A DNA stretch of 6,637 nucleotides from Dongia_A sp035274225 (lineage in GTDB: Bacteria; Pseudomonadota; Alphaproteobacteria; Dongiales; Dongiaceae), in NCBI GenBank assembly GCA_035274225.1, contig DATEOK010000017.1:1-6637 (forward strand), written 5' to 3'. Position numbers and translations under genes: made by a program. The notes under the pieces were generated by a model that was not told where the DNA came from, made no database searches, and saw only the letters and a program-made list of their open reading frames with translations. The first letter of the stretch is position 1. The number at the start of each line of letters is the position of its first letter. Shown piece by piece: positions 1-5,698 of the stretch.

Positions 1-501
1 CGGATCGAACTTCACCGCGGTGAAGCCCTGCTTCACATACTCAGCGGCGCGCTTCGCCGACAGCTCGGCATTGTGATAGATGCTCTCGTCCTCGGCCCCT
101 TGCGGATAGATGTAGGTGTAGCTGCGCAGCCGCTCATGCACCCGGCCGCCGAGCAGCTTGTAGACCGGCTTATCCGTCGCCTTGCCGAGGATGTCCCACA
201 GCGCGATCTCGATGCCCGACAGCACGGCTATCAGCGTCGGGTCAGGGCGCTGCGAGTAGCCGCTGCTGTAGACCTTGCGCCACAGGCTCTCGATGTCGAA
301 CGGGTCCATGCCGGCGACGTAGCGGCCGAACACGTCCTCGGCCGCGGCCTTGATGACCTGCGGGCCGAAGCTGTCGCAATAGATCTCGCCAATGCCGGTG
401 ATGCCGTTGTCGGTCGTCAGCTTGACGAAGATGAAGTAGCGCCCGCCGAAGCTGGGCGGCGGATTGCCGACGATGAATACCTGGATGTCTTTTGCCTTCA
501 T
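1..501 (-). CDS. Mandelate racemase/muconate lactonizing enzyme family protein (enolase superfamily), 3'-truncated by window edge
   Basis: The N-terminal 167 codons of an enolase-superfamily enzyme are visible; the frame runs off the left edge without a stop. Translation begins MKAKDIQVFIVGNPPPSFGG and has the usual N-terminal capping domain: TTDNGITGIGEIY (about residues 30-42), a helix with FDIESLWRKVY, then SGIEIALWDILGK and KPVYKLLGGRV leading into the barrel. It ends at AVKFDP (K164), where the first catalytic Lys strand of the barrel begins, so the metal ligands and catalytic base lie outside. Family members abstract the proton alpha to a carboxylate, typically as sugar-acid dehydratases, racemases or cycloisomerases; the GNPPPSFGGRYF start recalls aldonate dehydratase-like members, but the substrate cannot be called. 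The ATG at 501 has a GGGGAAGG-like Shine-Dalgarno about 6 nt upstream. It is transcribed divergently from the TerC-family gene and has no visible link to the hnr-ena operon. Confidence 0.9.
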   Translation of the reverse strand, partial: MKAKDIQVFIVGNPPPSFGGRYFIFVKLTTDNGITGIGEIYCDSFGPQVIKAAAEDVFGRYVAGMDPFDIESLWRKVYSSGYSQRPDPTLIAVLSGIEIALWDILGKATDKPVYKLLGGRVHERLRSYTYIYPQGAEDESIYHNAELSAKRAAEYVKQGFTAVKFDP

Positions 502-634
502 GGCGCGCCTTCCCCTGTTGGCGAGACCCTAGGACAAGGCCGATCCGGGCGCAAATCCAGGGCGATTCGTGGCGCTGAGTGGTCGAAGACCGTCGGTTCC
601 AGCGAAAAACCGGGCAGTACTGGCCGCTGCCCCG

Positions 635-663
635 CTGGCAAAAGCCGCGATCGCCCCCTATAT
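635..663 (+). promoter_or_regulatory. Candidate sigma-70 promoter for the TerC-family gene
   Basis: CTGGCA at 635-640 and CTATAT at 658-663 are separated by 17 nt, a fair match to alphaproteobacterial housekeeping promoters, where CTATAT-like -10 boxes are common. It would start RNA near 670 and give a leader of about 70 nt made mostly of the hairpin at 674-708. The -35 match is weak, so this is a candidate only. Confidence 0.35.
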
Positions 664-673
664 GACGGGACAC

Positions 674-708
674 CGGCCGCGCCACCCTCGCGAGAGGCGA
701 CGCGGCCG
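674..708 (+). promoter_or_regulatory. Strong leader hairpin with GCGA tetraloop, followed by a T-rich stretch (possible attenuator)
   Basis: CGGCCGCG (674-681) pairs perfectly with CGCGGCCG (701-708). Inside, CCTC (686-689) pairs with GAGG (694-697) around a GCGA loop of the stable GNRA class, with an asymmetric internal loop between the two stems. The stem is followed by CC and then TTTGTTGCTTT (711-721), which resembles a weak intrinsic terminator. It lies just upstream of the AGGGGA ribosome site (722-727) of the TerC-family gene. It could attenuate transcription, stabilise the 5' end, or have no role. Confidence 0.45.
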
Positions 709-737
709 CCTTTGTTGCTTTAGGGGACGGGAAACCA

Positions 738-1487
738 ATGTCCGAATTGATGGCGCAGATCCTCACAGCCGAAGCCCTGGCGGCGTTCGCAACCCTGGCT
801 GCGCTCGAGATCGTGCTCGGGATCGACAACCTGATGTTCGTGCAGATCGTCGCCTCGCGCTGCAAGCCGGAGCAACAGGATTCGGCGCGGCGCTGGGGCC
901 TGGTGCTGGCGCTGCTGACCCGCCTCGGGCTGCTGTTCTCGATCTCCTGGGTCGCGGGCCTCACCACGCCGATCGCCACTTTCTGGGGCTACGAACTGTC
1001 CTGGCGCGACATCATCCTCGGCGGCGGCGGCATCTTCCTGCTGGTCAAGGCGACCATGGAGATCCACCACTCGGTCGAGGGCGAAGGCGAGGCGGACGGC
1101 AAGCGCACCTATCTCTCCTTCATGGCCGCGATCATCCAGATCGCGATCCTCGACATCGTGTTCTCGCTGGATTCGGTCATCACCGCGGTCGGCATGGCCA
1201 ACCATCTTTCCATCATGGTGGCTGCTGTTGTGGTGGCGATGATCGTCATGCTGGTGGCGGCCGCGCCGGTCGGCCGCTTCGTGCACAACCATCCAACCGT
1301 GAAGATGCTGTGCCTCTCGTTCCTGCTGCTGATCGGCACCGCGCTGATCGCGGAAGCGCTGCACTTCCACATCCCGAAGGGCTACATCTACTTTGCGATC
1401 GCCTTCTCGGCGGGCGTCGAGGGGCTCAACCTGATGGCGCGCCGCAGGGCCACGCGCCGCGCCGACAGCAACGAGCGCGTGGTTTAG
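738..1487 (+). CDS. TerC-family integral membrane protein (probable metal-ion exporter)
   Basis: A 249-residue polytopic membrane protein with TerC-family hallmarks: EIVLGIDN (24-31), a cytoplasmic charged loop around 107-124, then the second repeat half with ILDIVFSLDSVITAVGM (137-153). The acidic residues E24, D30, D139 and D145 sit within membrane segments, as in relatives. About seven hydrophobic segments can be seen, and the basic tail RRRATRR (235-241) probably faces the cytoplasm. The protein looks close to the YgdQ/YoaE membrane-domain subgroup and lacks a C-terminal CBS/CorC extension, so it is a membrane-only form. Several TerC-family proteins (e.g. E. coli Alx) are linked to manganese efflux; that role is inferred here, and tellurite resistance is only a historical name. 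The ATG at 738 follows AGGGGA (722-727) by 10 nt. It is monocistronic as far as can be seen and its stop overlaps the convergent gpx stop. Confidence 0.92.
   Translation: MSELMAQILTAEALAAFATLAALEIVLGIDNLMFVQIVASRCKPEQQDSARRWGLVLALLTRLGLLFSISWVAGLTTPIATFWGYELSWRDIILGGGGIFLLVKATMEIHHSVEGEGEADGKRTYLSFMAAIIQIAILDIVFSLDSVITAVGMANHLSIMVAAVVVAMIVMLVAAAPVGRFVHNHPTVKMLCLSFLLLIGTALIAEALHFHIPKGYIYFAIAFSAGVEGLNLMARRRATRRADSNERVV
1450..1482 (+). terminator. Possible terminator-like hairpin inside the 3' end of the TerC-family gene
   Basis: CCACGCGC (1450-1457) and GCGCGTGG (1475-1482) form a perfect 8-bp inverted repeat with a 17-nt loop, followed directly by TTTAG, which contains the stop codon. Because the convergent genes overlap, a terminator for either would have to lie inside coding sequence. 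The T-run is only three bases and the loop is long, so termination is uncertain. Confidence 0.25.
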
Positions 1488-1963
1488 GCCAGCGCGGATT
1501 CGATGGCCGCCGTCACATCCTTGGCGGACGGCGAGGTCTTGGTCGGGAACCAGGCGGCGAGTTCGCCGTCCGGTCCGACCAGATACTTGTGGAAGTTCCA
1601 GCGCGGCGCCGCGGCTTCGCCCGCCACCTCCGCCGCCCATTTGTAGAACGGATGCGCATCCTTGCCGGTGACGTGCGCCTTCGCGGTCAGCGGGAAGTCG
1701 ACGCCGTAATTCACTTCGCAGAAACTCTGGATCTGCTTTTCGCTGCCGGGTTCCTGCGCGCCGAAGTCGTTGCACGGAACACCGAGCACCACGAGCCCAC
1801 GCTCGCGGTAGCGCTTCCACAGCGCTTCGAGATCCTTGTATTGCGGTGTGTAGCCGCATTCCGACGCGGTATTCACCACCAGCACGGCCTTGCCCTTGAA
1901 CGTGCTGAGCGGCAGCGCGCCGCCGTCGATCGCGGTGAAACTGAAGCCATGGGCGTTGCTCAT
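1484..1963 (-). CDS. gpx: Glutathione peroxidase family protein (thiol peroxidase)
   Basis: A 159-residue glutathione-peroxidase-fold protein of normal length with no signal peptide, so cytoplasmic. From the ATG at 1963, the peroxidatic Cys is C36 in NTASECGYTPQY, and the rest of the catalytic tetrad is present: Q70 (CNDFGAQEPGS), W122 and N123 (WNFHKYLVGPDG). C82 in QSFCEVNYGVDFP sits where the resolving Cys of yeast Gpx3-type enzymes lies, suggesting a 2-Cys, thioredoxin-reduced peroxidase rather than one strictly dependent on glutathione. It is a Cys enzyme, not a selenocysteine enzyme. An in-frame GTG at 1969 is a possible start, but AAGGA (1972-1976) is 2 nt from that GTG and 8 nt from the ATG, so the ATG is preferred. 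It follows ena by 38 nt in the same direction and may be the last gene of that operon. Its TAA overlaps the convergent TerC-family stop by 4 nt. Confidence 0.95.
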   Translation of the reverse strand: MSNAHGFSFTAIDGGALPLSTFKGKAVLVVNTASECGYTPQYKDLEALWKRYRERGLVVLGVPCNDFGAQEPGSEKQIQSFCEVNYGVDFPLTAKAHVTGKDAHPFYKWAAEVAGEAAAPRWNFHKYLVGPDGELAAWFPTKTSPSAKDVTAAIESALA

Positions 1964-1971
1964 TGTCACGG

Positions 1972-1976
1972 TCCTT
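1972..1976 (-). promoter_or_regulatory. Shine-Dalgarno site deciding the gpx start
   Basis: AAGGA on the minus strand stands 8 nt before the ATG at 1963 but only 2 nt before the upstream in-frame GTG at 1969. Spacing favours the ATG. Confidence 0.6.
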
Positions 1977-2001
1977 GCCTGTTGCTGATCGGGACGAGGA
2001 G

Positions 2002-3195
2002 TCAGTGCGCGATGGCGGGTACACGGTCCGCCGGTGGCGTGTTGCGCGAGCGCTGGCAGCGCACCACGCCGTCGATCACCACCATGCCGATACCGGGCAG
2101 GTCGCCCTTGCGCACGGAATCCAGCAGGTCACGGCCCGAGCTGTGCTGCGCCTTGTCCATGAATACGAAGTCCGCCGCCCGGCCCGGCTCCAGCAGGCCG
2201 CAATCGAGGTTGCGGATACGCGCGGAGTTGCCGGTCGCGAAACAGAACACCTGCTCCGCCGGCAGGTCGCCGAAGCTCGACAGCATGGCGATCACGCGCA
2301 GGATGCCGAGCGGCTGAACGCCGGAGCCGGCCGGTGAATCGGTGCCGAGGATGACGCGGTCGAGCTGGCCCAACTGCTTTGCCACCTTGACCGCGTGCAG
2401 TCCGGCGAGCTCGTTGCCGTTGTGCACGATCTCGATCGCGCGACCGCACTGCTCGCACAGGCACTCGATCTGCTTGAGGTCGAGCGCGGTGTGGCCGCCG
2501 TTGATGTGGCCGATGACGTCGGCGTCGGCTTCGAGCACCACGTCCTTGTCGATGTAGCCGGAGCCGGGCACGGAAGGCCCGCCGGTGTGGATGGTCGACT
2601 GGATGCCGTACTTGCGCGCCCAGGCCACCATCTTCTTGGCTTCGTCGCCCGCCTTCACGGTACCGAGGCCGACCTCACCCAGAAGTTTCACGCCGGACTT
2701 GGCCAGCTCGGCGAAGTCATGCTCCTCCATCCCCTTCTCGATCACCGGCGCGCCGGCATGCACCTTGACGCCGCCGGGCCGGAACGCCTCGAAGCTGCGC
2801 TGCGCGGTGATCGCCAGCGCCTTCAGGCCGACGATGTCCTTGGGCCGGCCGGGCAAATGCACCTCGCCCGCCGAGATCATGGTGGTCACGCCGCCGTTGA
2901 GGAAGGAATCGATCCAGCCGAGCTGGCTCTGCCGCGGCGTCCAGTCGCCGAACACCGGATGCACGTGGCTGTCGATCAGGCCGGGCGAGAGCGCGGTACT
3001 CTTGGCGTCGATCGTCACCTGCGCGCCGGAGAGATCGAAATCGCGCTCCTTGCCGACTGCGACGATGCGGCCCTTGTCCGCGATCACCGTGTCGGCATCG
3101 AGAATCGGTCGCTTCAAGTCGCCGGACAGCATCAATCCGACATTGCGGATCACCATTTTTCCTGCCGGGCCGCCGGCTGCCGTCGGTTCCGCCAT
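2002..3195 (-). CDS. ena: Enamidase (amidohydrolase superfamily; 1,4,5,6-tetrahydro-6-oxonicotinate hydrolase)
   Basis: A 397-residue amidohydrolase with close resemblance to E. barkeri enamidase, the bifunctional Fe-Zn enzyme that hydrolyses 1,4,5,6-tetrahydro-6-oxonicotinate to 2-formylglutarate and ammonia. Visible metal-site elements: H77 and H79 in LIDSHVHP, E174 in GEVGLGT at the place of the bridging ligand, H203 in HTGG, H230 in GHINGG, and D286 in GTDSPAG. Family-specific stretches that match my memory of enamidase include GGVTTMISAG, PGRPKDIVGLKALAIT, GGVKVHAGAP, QPLGILR, ATGNSA and SRNTPPA near the C-terminus. The first 13 residues extend beyond the E. barkeri start, but AAGGGAGG (3201-3208) lies 5 nt before the ATG at 3195 and overlaps the stop of the preceding DUF1185 gene, supporting this start and translational coupling. 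Odd point: a CLCEQC cluster (C245, C247, C250). A related cyclic-amide hydrolase with another substrate is the main alternative. Confidence 0.9.
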   Translation of the reverse strand: MAEPTAAGGPAGKMVIRNVGLMLSGDLKRPILDADTVIADKGRIVAVGKERDFDLSGAQVTIDAKSTALSPGLIDSHVHPVFGDWTPRQSQLGWIDSFLNGGVTTMISAGEVHLPGRPKDIVGLKALAITAQRSFEAFRPGGVKVHAGAPVIEKGMEEHDFAELAKSGVKLLGEVGLGTVKAGDEAKKMVAWARKYGIQSTIHTGGPSVPGSGYIDKDVVLEADADVIGHINGGHTALDLKQIECLCEQCGRAIEIVHNGNELAGLHAVKVAKQLGQLDRVILGTDSPAGSGVQPLGILRVIAMLSSFGDLPAEQVFCFATGNSARIRNLDCGLLEPGRAADFVFMDKAQHSSGRDLLDSVRKGDLPGIGMVVIDGVVRCQRSRNTPPADRVPAIAH

Positions 3196-3206
3196 GTTTG
3201 CCTCCC

Positions 3207-3791
3207 TTAACGCAACCCGTCTTCGCCCTTGATCTCGTGCTTCTGCAAGCCGCCGACCCGCGGGAACGGGCGGCCGGAGTCGGTCACGACAACCGCGACC
3301 AGGATCTCGTTCGCGCGCGGCGCATCGGCGATGCGCACTTCCATGCCGTCGAAGTGGCTGCGCACGAAGGCCGCGTCCTTGTGGCCGAGCGGAACATCGA
3401 CCGGCGTGCCGATGCCGCCCATCTTCTTGGCCGAGGGGATCAGGGCAGCGCCCTTGCTCAACACTTCGCGCACCGGCTTGCCCAGCTTGGGATGCAGGAT
3501 GGCGGCGGCATGCTCCAGCTCGCCGCCCTCGCCCACGATCGCGGCCTTGCCGTAGCTCTCCGCCTTGCCGCCTTCGATCTTGAGGGCTTCGACCGCTTTC
3601 TTGGTGAGATAGCCGCCCAACTCCTCGCCGATGTCCATCAGCGGCGTCAGGTCGTCGACGAACTTGCCGGCGAAGGGATTGGCGATCACCGCCACGGCCG
3701 CGGCCTTGCGCGTCACCGGGCTCACGCTCTTGCCGCTCTCGCGGTGGGTTTCTTCGACCGTGACGACGATCTTCCTGATATCGCTTTTCAT
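3207..3791 (-). CDS. DUF1185 (PF06684, 'amino acid synthesis' family) protein, copy A
   Basis: A 194-residue soluble protein of PF06684. Structures of the family show a variant of the Bacillus chorismate mutase fold, but no reaction is established; the 'amino acid synthesis' name comes from context. Conserved blocks: IRKIVVTVEET (5-15), NPFAG (38-42), SYGKAAIVG (79-87), GELEH (90-94), VPLGHKDAAFVRSHFD (133-148), DAPRANEI (156-163) and the C-terminal EIKGEDGLR. No signal peptide or membrane segment. Copy B in the same operon shares about half of its residues by eye. This copy keeps the E13-E14 pair that copy B has lost. GAGG (3797-3800) is 5 nt before the ATG and overlaps the marR stop (TGAGG), and its own stop overlaps the ena ribosome site, so it is embedded in the unit. 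A role in handling Hnr, enamidase intermediates or the 2-formylglutarate product is inference only. Confidence 0.92.
   Translation of the reverse strand: MKSDIRKIVVTVEETHRESGKSVSPVTRKAAAVAVIANPFAGKFVDDLTPLMDIGEELGGYLTKKAVEALKIEGGKAESYGKAAIVGEGGELEHAAAILHPKLGKPVREVLSKGAALIPSAKKMGGIGTPVDVPLGHKDAAFVRSHFDGMEVRIADAPRANEILVAVVVTDSGRPFPRVGGLQKHEIKGEDGLR
3217..3237. repeat. 21-bp exact repeat shared by the two DUF1185 genes (copy A end)
   Basis: This block encodes the C-terminal EIKGEDG region of copy A and is identical to 4258-4278 in copy B. Two further islands are identical between the genes: 3535-3559 with 4573-4597 (25 bp, SYGKAAIVG region) and 3509-3525 with 4547-4563 (17 bp, GELEH region). 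They mark a paralogous duplication rather than a mobile element. Confidence 0.8.
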
Positions 3792-3798
3792 CTCTGCC

Positions 3799-4251
3799 TC
3801 ATCCCATTTTCTGCAGGATCGCCCGCAGGCTTTCCCGGTCCGCCGCGCCGATCGGTTCCAGCGTCTGTTCCGTCACGCGGCCGATGCGCTGCATCGCCTC
3901 GTTCAGCAGGGCATCGCCGGCGGACGTCAGCGCGATGATGCGCGAGCGCTTGTCCAGCGGGTCCGGCTTGTACAGCACCAGGTTGCGCCCCTTCAGACGC
4001 GCGACGACGCCGGAGATGGTGGCGCGGTCCATGCCGGTCAGCCGTCCCAGCTCGGTCTGCGATACCGCCTTCAGCTCGTGCAGCTTCACCAAGGCGGCGA
4101 ACTGCATCGAGGTCAGGTCGAGGTCGCTCATGATGCCGGCGAAGATCGCCATGTGGCGCTGATAGGCGCGGCGCAGCCAATAGCCGACCTGATGCTCCAG
4201 CCGATAGGAATCGGCCGGGTCGGTGCTGGGCGTGCGCTGCTCCGGCTTCAT
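3799..4251 (-). CDS. MarR-family transcriptional regulator, NicR/BpsR-like
   Basis: A 150-residue MarR protein of standard size. The N-terminal dimerisation helix YRLEHQVGYWLRRAYQRH (16-33) and LTSMQFAALV (46-55) precede a winged helix-turn-helix (VSQTELGRLTGMDRATISGVVARL, about 63-86) and a wing ending DPLDKRSRIIALT (97-109). The pattern resembles NicR of Pseudomonas putida and BpsR of Bordetella, MarR proteins that control nicotinate catabolism and, in those species, sense 6-hydroxynicotinate. This is recognised by eye, not by alignment. By context it probably represses the hnr-ena operon and responds to a ring intermediate. It lies inside the unit: its ATG overlaps the TGA of the upstream DUF1185 gene (ATGA), with only a weak Shine-Dalgarno, which implies translational coupling and autoregulation. 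No operator could be located; the operon promoter is outside the window. Confidence 0.93.
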   Translation of the reverse strand: MKPEQRTPSTDPADSYRLEHQVGYWLRRAYQRHMAIFAGIMSDLDLTSMQFAALVKLHELKAVSQTELGRLTGMDRATISGVVARLKGRNLVLYKPDPLDKRSRIIALTSAGDALLNEAMQRIGRVTEQTLEPIGAADRESLRAILQKMG

Positions 4252-4829
4252 CGGTTTCCGTCTTCGCCCTTGATCTCGCTGGCCTTGAGGCCGCCGGCGC
4301 GGTCATGCACCCGCGGCCCGGTGCCCATGGCGAGGATGTAGATGATCTCGTCCGCCTTCGGCGCATCGTTGATGCCGACCTCGATCGCGTCGAAATGGCT
4401 GCGCACATAGGCGGCGTTGATGTGGTGCAGGGGCACGTCGATACGCGCGCCGGCCGGGCCCACCTTCTTGGTCGACGGCACGATCGCCTTGGTGCCGCCC
4501 AGCACCTCGCGCATGGAATAACCGCCCGGCGCGTGCCACAGCGCGCCATGCTCCAGCTCGCCGTCGAGGCCGACGATCGCGGCCTTGCCGTAGCTCTGCA
4601 CAGCCTTCGCGCCGCCCAAGGCTTCCGCCAGCTCGCGCGCCATGCCGACGCCGAGCTGCTCCAGCGGTTTCATGAAGGGCTGGATATCCTCGACATAGCG
4701 GCCGGCGAACGGGTTCTTGATCACGGTGAGGATCGCGCCACGCAGCCGCGGCTGCTGCAAGGGCGTGCCGCCGTCGTGCCAGATCTTGTCGACGATCAGT
4801 TGCGATTTGCGGATGCTGATTTCGCTCAT
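4248..4829 (-). CDS. DUF1185 (PF06684, 'amino acid synthesis' family) protein, copy B
   Basis: A 193-residue paralogue of copy A, with NPFAG (39-43), SYGKAAIVG (79-87), GELEH (90-94), VPLHHINAAYVRSHFD (132-147), DAPKADEI (155-162) and C-terminal EIKGEDGNR. Its N-terminus is divergent: the VEET element of copy A is replaced by IVDKIW, so the acidic pair is lost. This suggests specialised or subunit-like roles rather than redundancy. An in-frame GTG at 4844 would add five residues, but AGAGGA (4836-4841) stands 6 nt before the ATG at 4829 and on the stop of the UPF0280 gene, so the ATG is chosen. Its TGA overlaps the marR ATG by 4 nt. The reaction is unknown for the whole family. Confidence 0.92.
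   Translation of the reverse strand: MSEISIRKSQLIVDKIWHDGGTPLQQPRLRGAILTVIKNPFAGRYVEDIQPFMKPLEQLGVGMARELAEALGGAKAVQSYGKAAIVGLDGELEHGALWHAPGGYSMREVLGGTKAIVPSTKKVGPAGARIDVPLHHINAAYVRSHFDAIEVGINDAPKADEIIYILAMGTGPRVHDRAGGLKASEIKGEDGNR
4258..4278. repeat. 21-bp exact repeat shared by the two DUF1185 genes (copy B end)
   Basis: Identical to 3217-3237; it encodes the C-terminal EIKGEDG region of copy B. Confidence 0.8.
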
Positions 4830-4835
4830 CTCGTT

Positions 4836-4841
4836 TCCTCT
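4836..4841 (-). promoter_or_regulatory. Shine-Dalgarno site deciding the DUF1185 copy B start
   Basis: AGAGGA on the minus strand is 6 nt before the ATG at 4829 and overlaps the UPF0280 stop codon (TGAGAGGA). The alternative GTG at 4844 lies upstream of this site and so cannot use it. Confidence 0.65.
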
Positions 4842-5698
4842 CACGCCGCCTGGGACGGCAGCGGTTGTTGCAAGGCGCCGACCACGCGCACCTGGTCCTG
4901 CAGCTGCAGATAGGCCGCCGCGATCAGGCCGCGTGCCTGCAGCTCGACGGCGCGGCGGACGCCGTTCTCCAGCGCCAGCGCCACTTTCTGCGAGGGCAGC
5001 AGACCGACCGAGACCGTCACCAGCAGGTCGCCCAGGTCACTGTCGTCGCGCACCTCGCAGGCCGGCAGCCGTTCGATCGTCGGATCGTCGATGTTGACTG
5101 CGTTCGCAATCATGGTCGCCGCCGCATCCGCCATCGCCGCGCTCTTAGCCAGCACGGTGACGGAATCGGCGATGCCGAGGGACTGCGAGCGGCCGCGCCA
5201 GCCGGAGGTCGCGATACCGCGCACCGGATTGCCGCTGGCAATCTCGATGGTCGCATCCATCCGCGGCAGCGACAGGTCGCCGACCACGCCGGCGCGCATC
5301 GACTGCCCTTCCGCCAGGTGGATCGCGATGTCGCCGCCATTGTTGACAATGGCGCGCCGCAGCGGCGCCGCCTCCACCATCAGCTCCAGCACATGCTCTG
5401 CGACGGTGCCCGCGACTGCCGCCATCGGCGTGATGAAGACGTCACGATAAGGCCACACAGCATCCACCATGCGCCGCGCGATCGGGTTCATCGCCACGGG
5501 TTTCACGTCGCCGATCGGCGCGCGCAGGACAGCGAGCTTTGCCACCAGCTCCGGCAGGATATTGGGGAATATGGCGGCCGCCACCTGATAGGCGCGCCGC
5601 ACGTCCGCCGCGTCGCCGTCCGCCGAGATCACGAGATCGATCGGGCCGTGATTGAGATGCAGCCGGTTGCCCGGCAGCAGCGCGGCTTGCGCACTCAT
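4841..5698 (-). CDS. UPF0280 family protein (ApbE superfamily), candidate flavin transferase
   Basis: A 285-residue protein of the UPF0280/COG2122 family, a branch of the ApbE superfamily. ApbE proteins move FMN from FAD onto a Thr or Ser of a target protein. ApbE-like landmarks are visible: AIVNNGGDI (116-124; GGD nucleotide-site element), ATSG (163-166), then IADSVTVLAKSAAMADAAAT (176-195), whose ADAxxT end matches the Mg-binding segment of ApbE. The HxxxP element usual between TSG and SVTV in ApbE is not evident, so activity is not assured. MAAVAGTVAEHV (92-103) is typical of UPF0280 itself. No signal peptide or lipobox, unlike many exported ApbE proteins, so it acts in the cytoplasm, where Hnr would be. 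The ATG at 5698 overlaps the hnr TGA by 4 nt and has GGAGG 6 nt upstream. A long read-through of this frame upstream to about 6607 is not protein-like and was not included. Confidence 0.88.
   Translation of the reverse strand: MSAQAALLPGNRLHLNHGPIDLVISADGDAADVRRAYQVAAAIFPNILPELVAKLAVLRAPIGDVKPVAMNPIARRMVDAVWPYRDVFITPMAAVAGTVAEHVLELMVEAAPLRRAIVNNGGDIAIHLAEGQSMRAGVVGDLSLPRMDATIEIASGNPVRGIATSGWRGRSQSLGIADSVTVLAKSAAMADAAATMIANAVNIDDPTIERLPACEVRDDSDLGDLLVTVSVGLLPSQKVALALENGVRRAVELQARGLIAAAYLQLQDQVRVVGALQQPLPSQAA

Larger units (their letters stand above)
502..737. other. Divergent intergenic region between the enolase-superfamily gene and the TerC-family gene
   Basis: This 236-nt stretch separates two divergent starts. 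The right half holds a candidate promoter for the plus-strand gene (635-663) and a strong hairpin (674-708). I looked for the yybP-ykoY manganese riboswitch, which precedes some terC-family genes, and did not recognise its conserved loops. No convincing minus-strand promoter was found by eye in the left half. No tRNA, and no small ORF I would defend. Confidence 0.6.

Noticed and set aside
73..723. 216-codon plus-strand frame opposite the enolase-superfamily gene
   Set aside because: Antisense to a conserved enolase-superfamily N-terminus and rich in Ala/Arg/Asp; no family features.
502..737. yybP-ykoY manganese riboswitch upstream of the TerC-family gene
   Set aside because: The conserved loop sequences and paired-helix layout were not found; only a simple two-part hairpin is present.
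720..2024. 434-codon minus-strand frame antisense to the TerC-family gene and overlapping gpx
   Set aside because: Gln/Arg/His-rich shadow with no recognisable family; conflicts with TerC-family and gpx motifs.
569..2317. Long plus-strand open frame of 582 codons across the TerC-family gene and antisense to gpx/ena
   Set aside because: Low-complexity Arg/Gly/Pro composition typical of a GC-rich shadow frame; it overlaps three well-supported genes.
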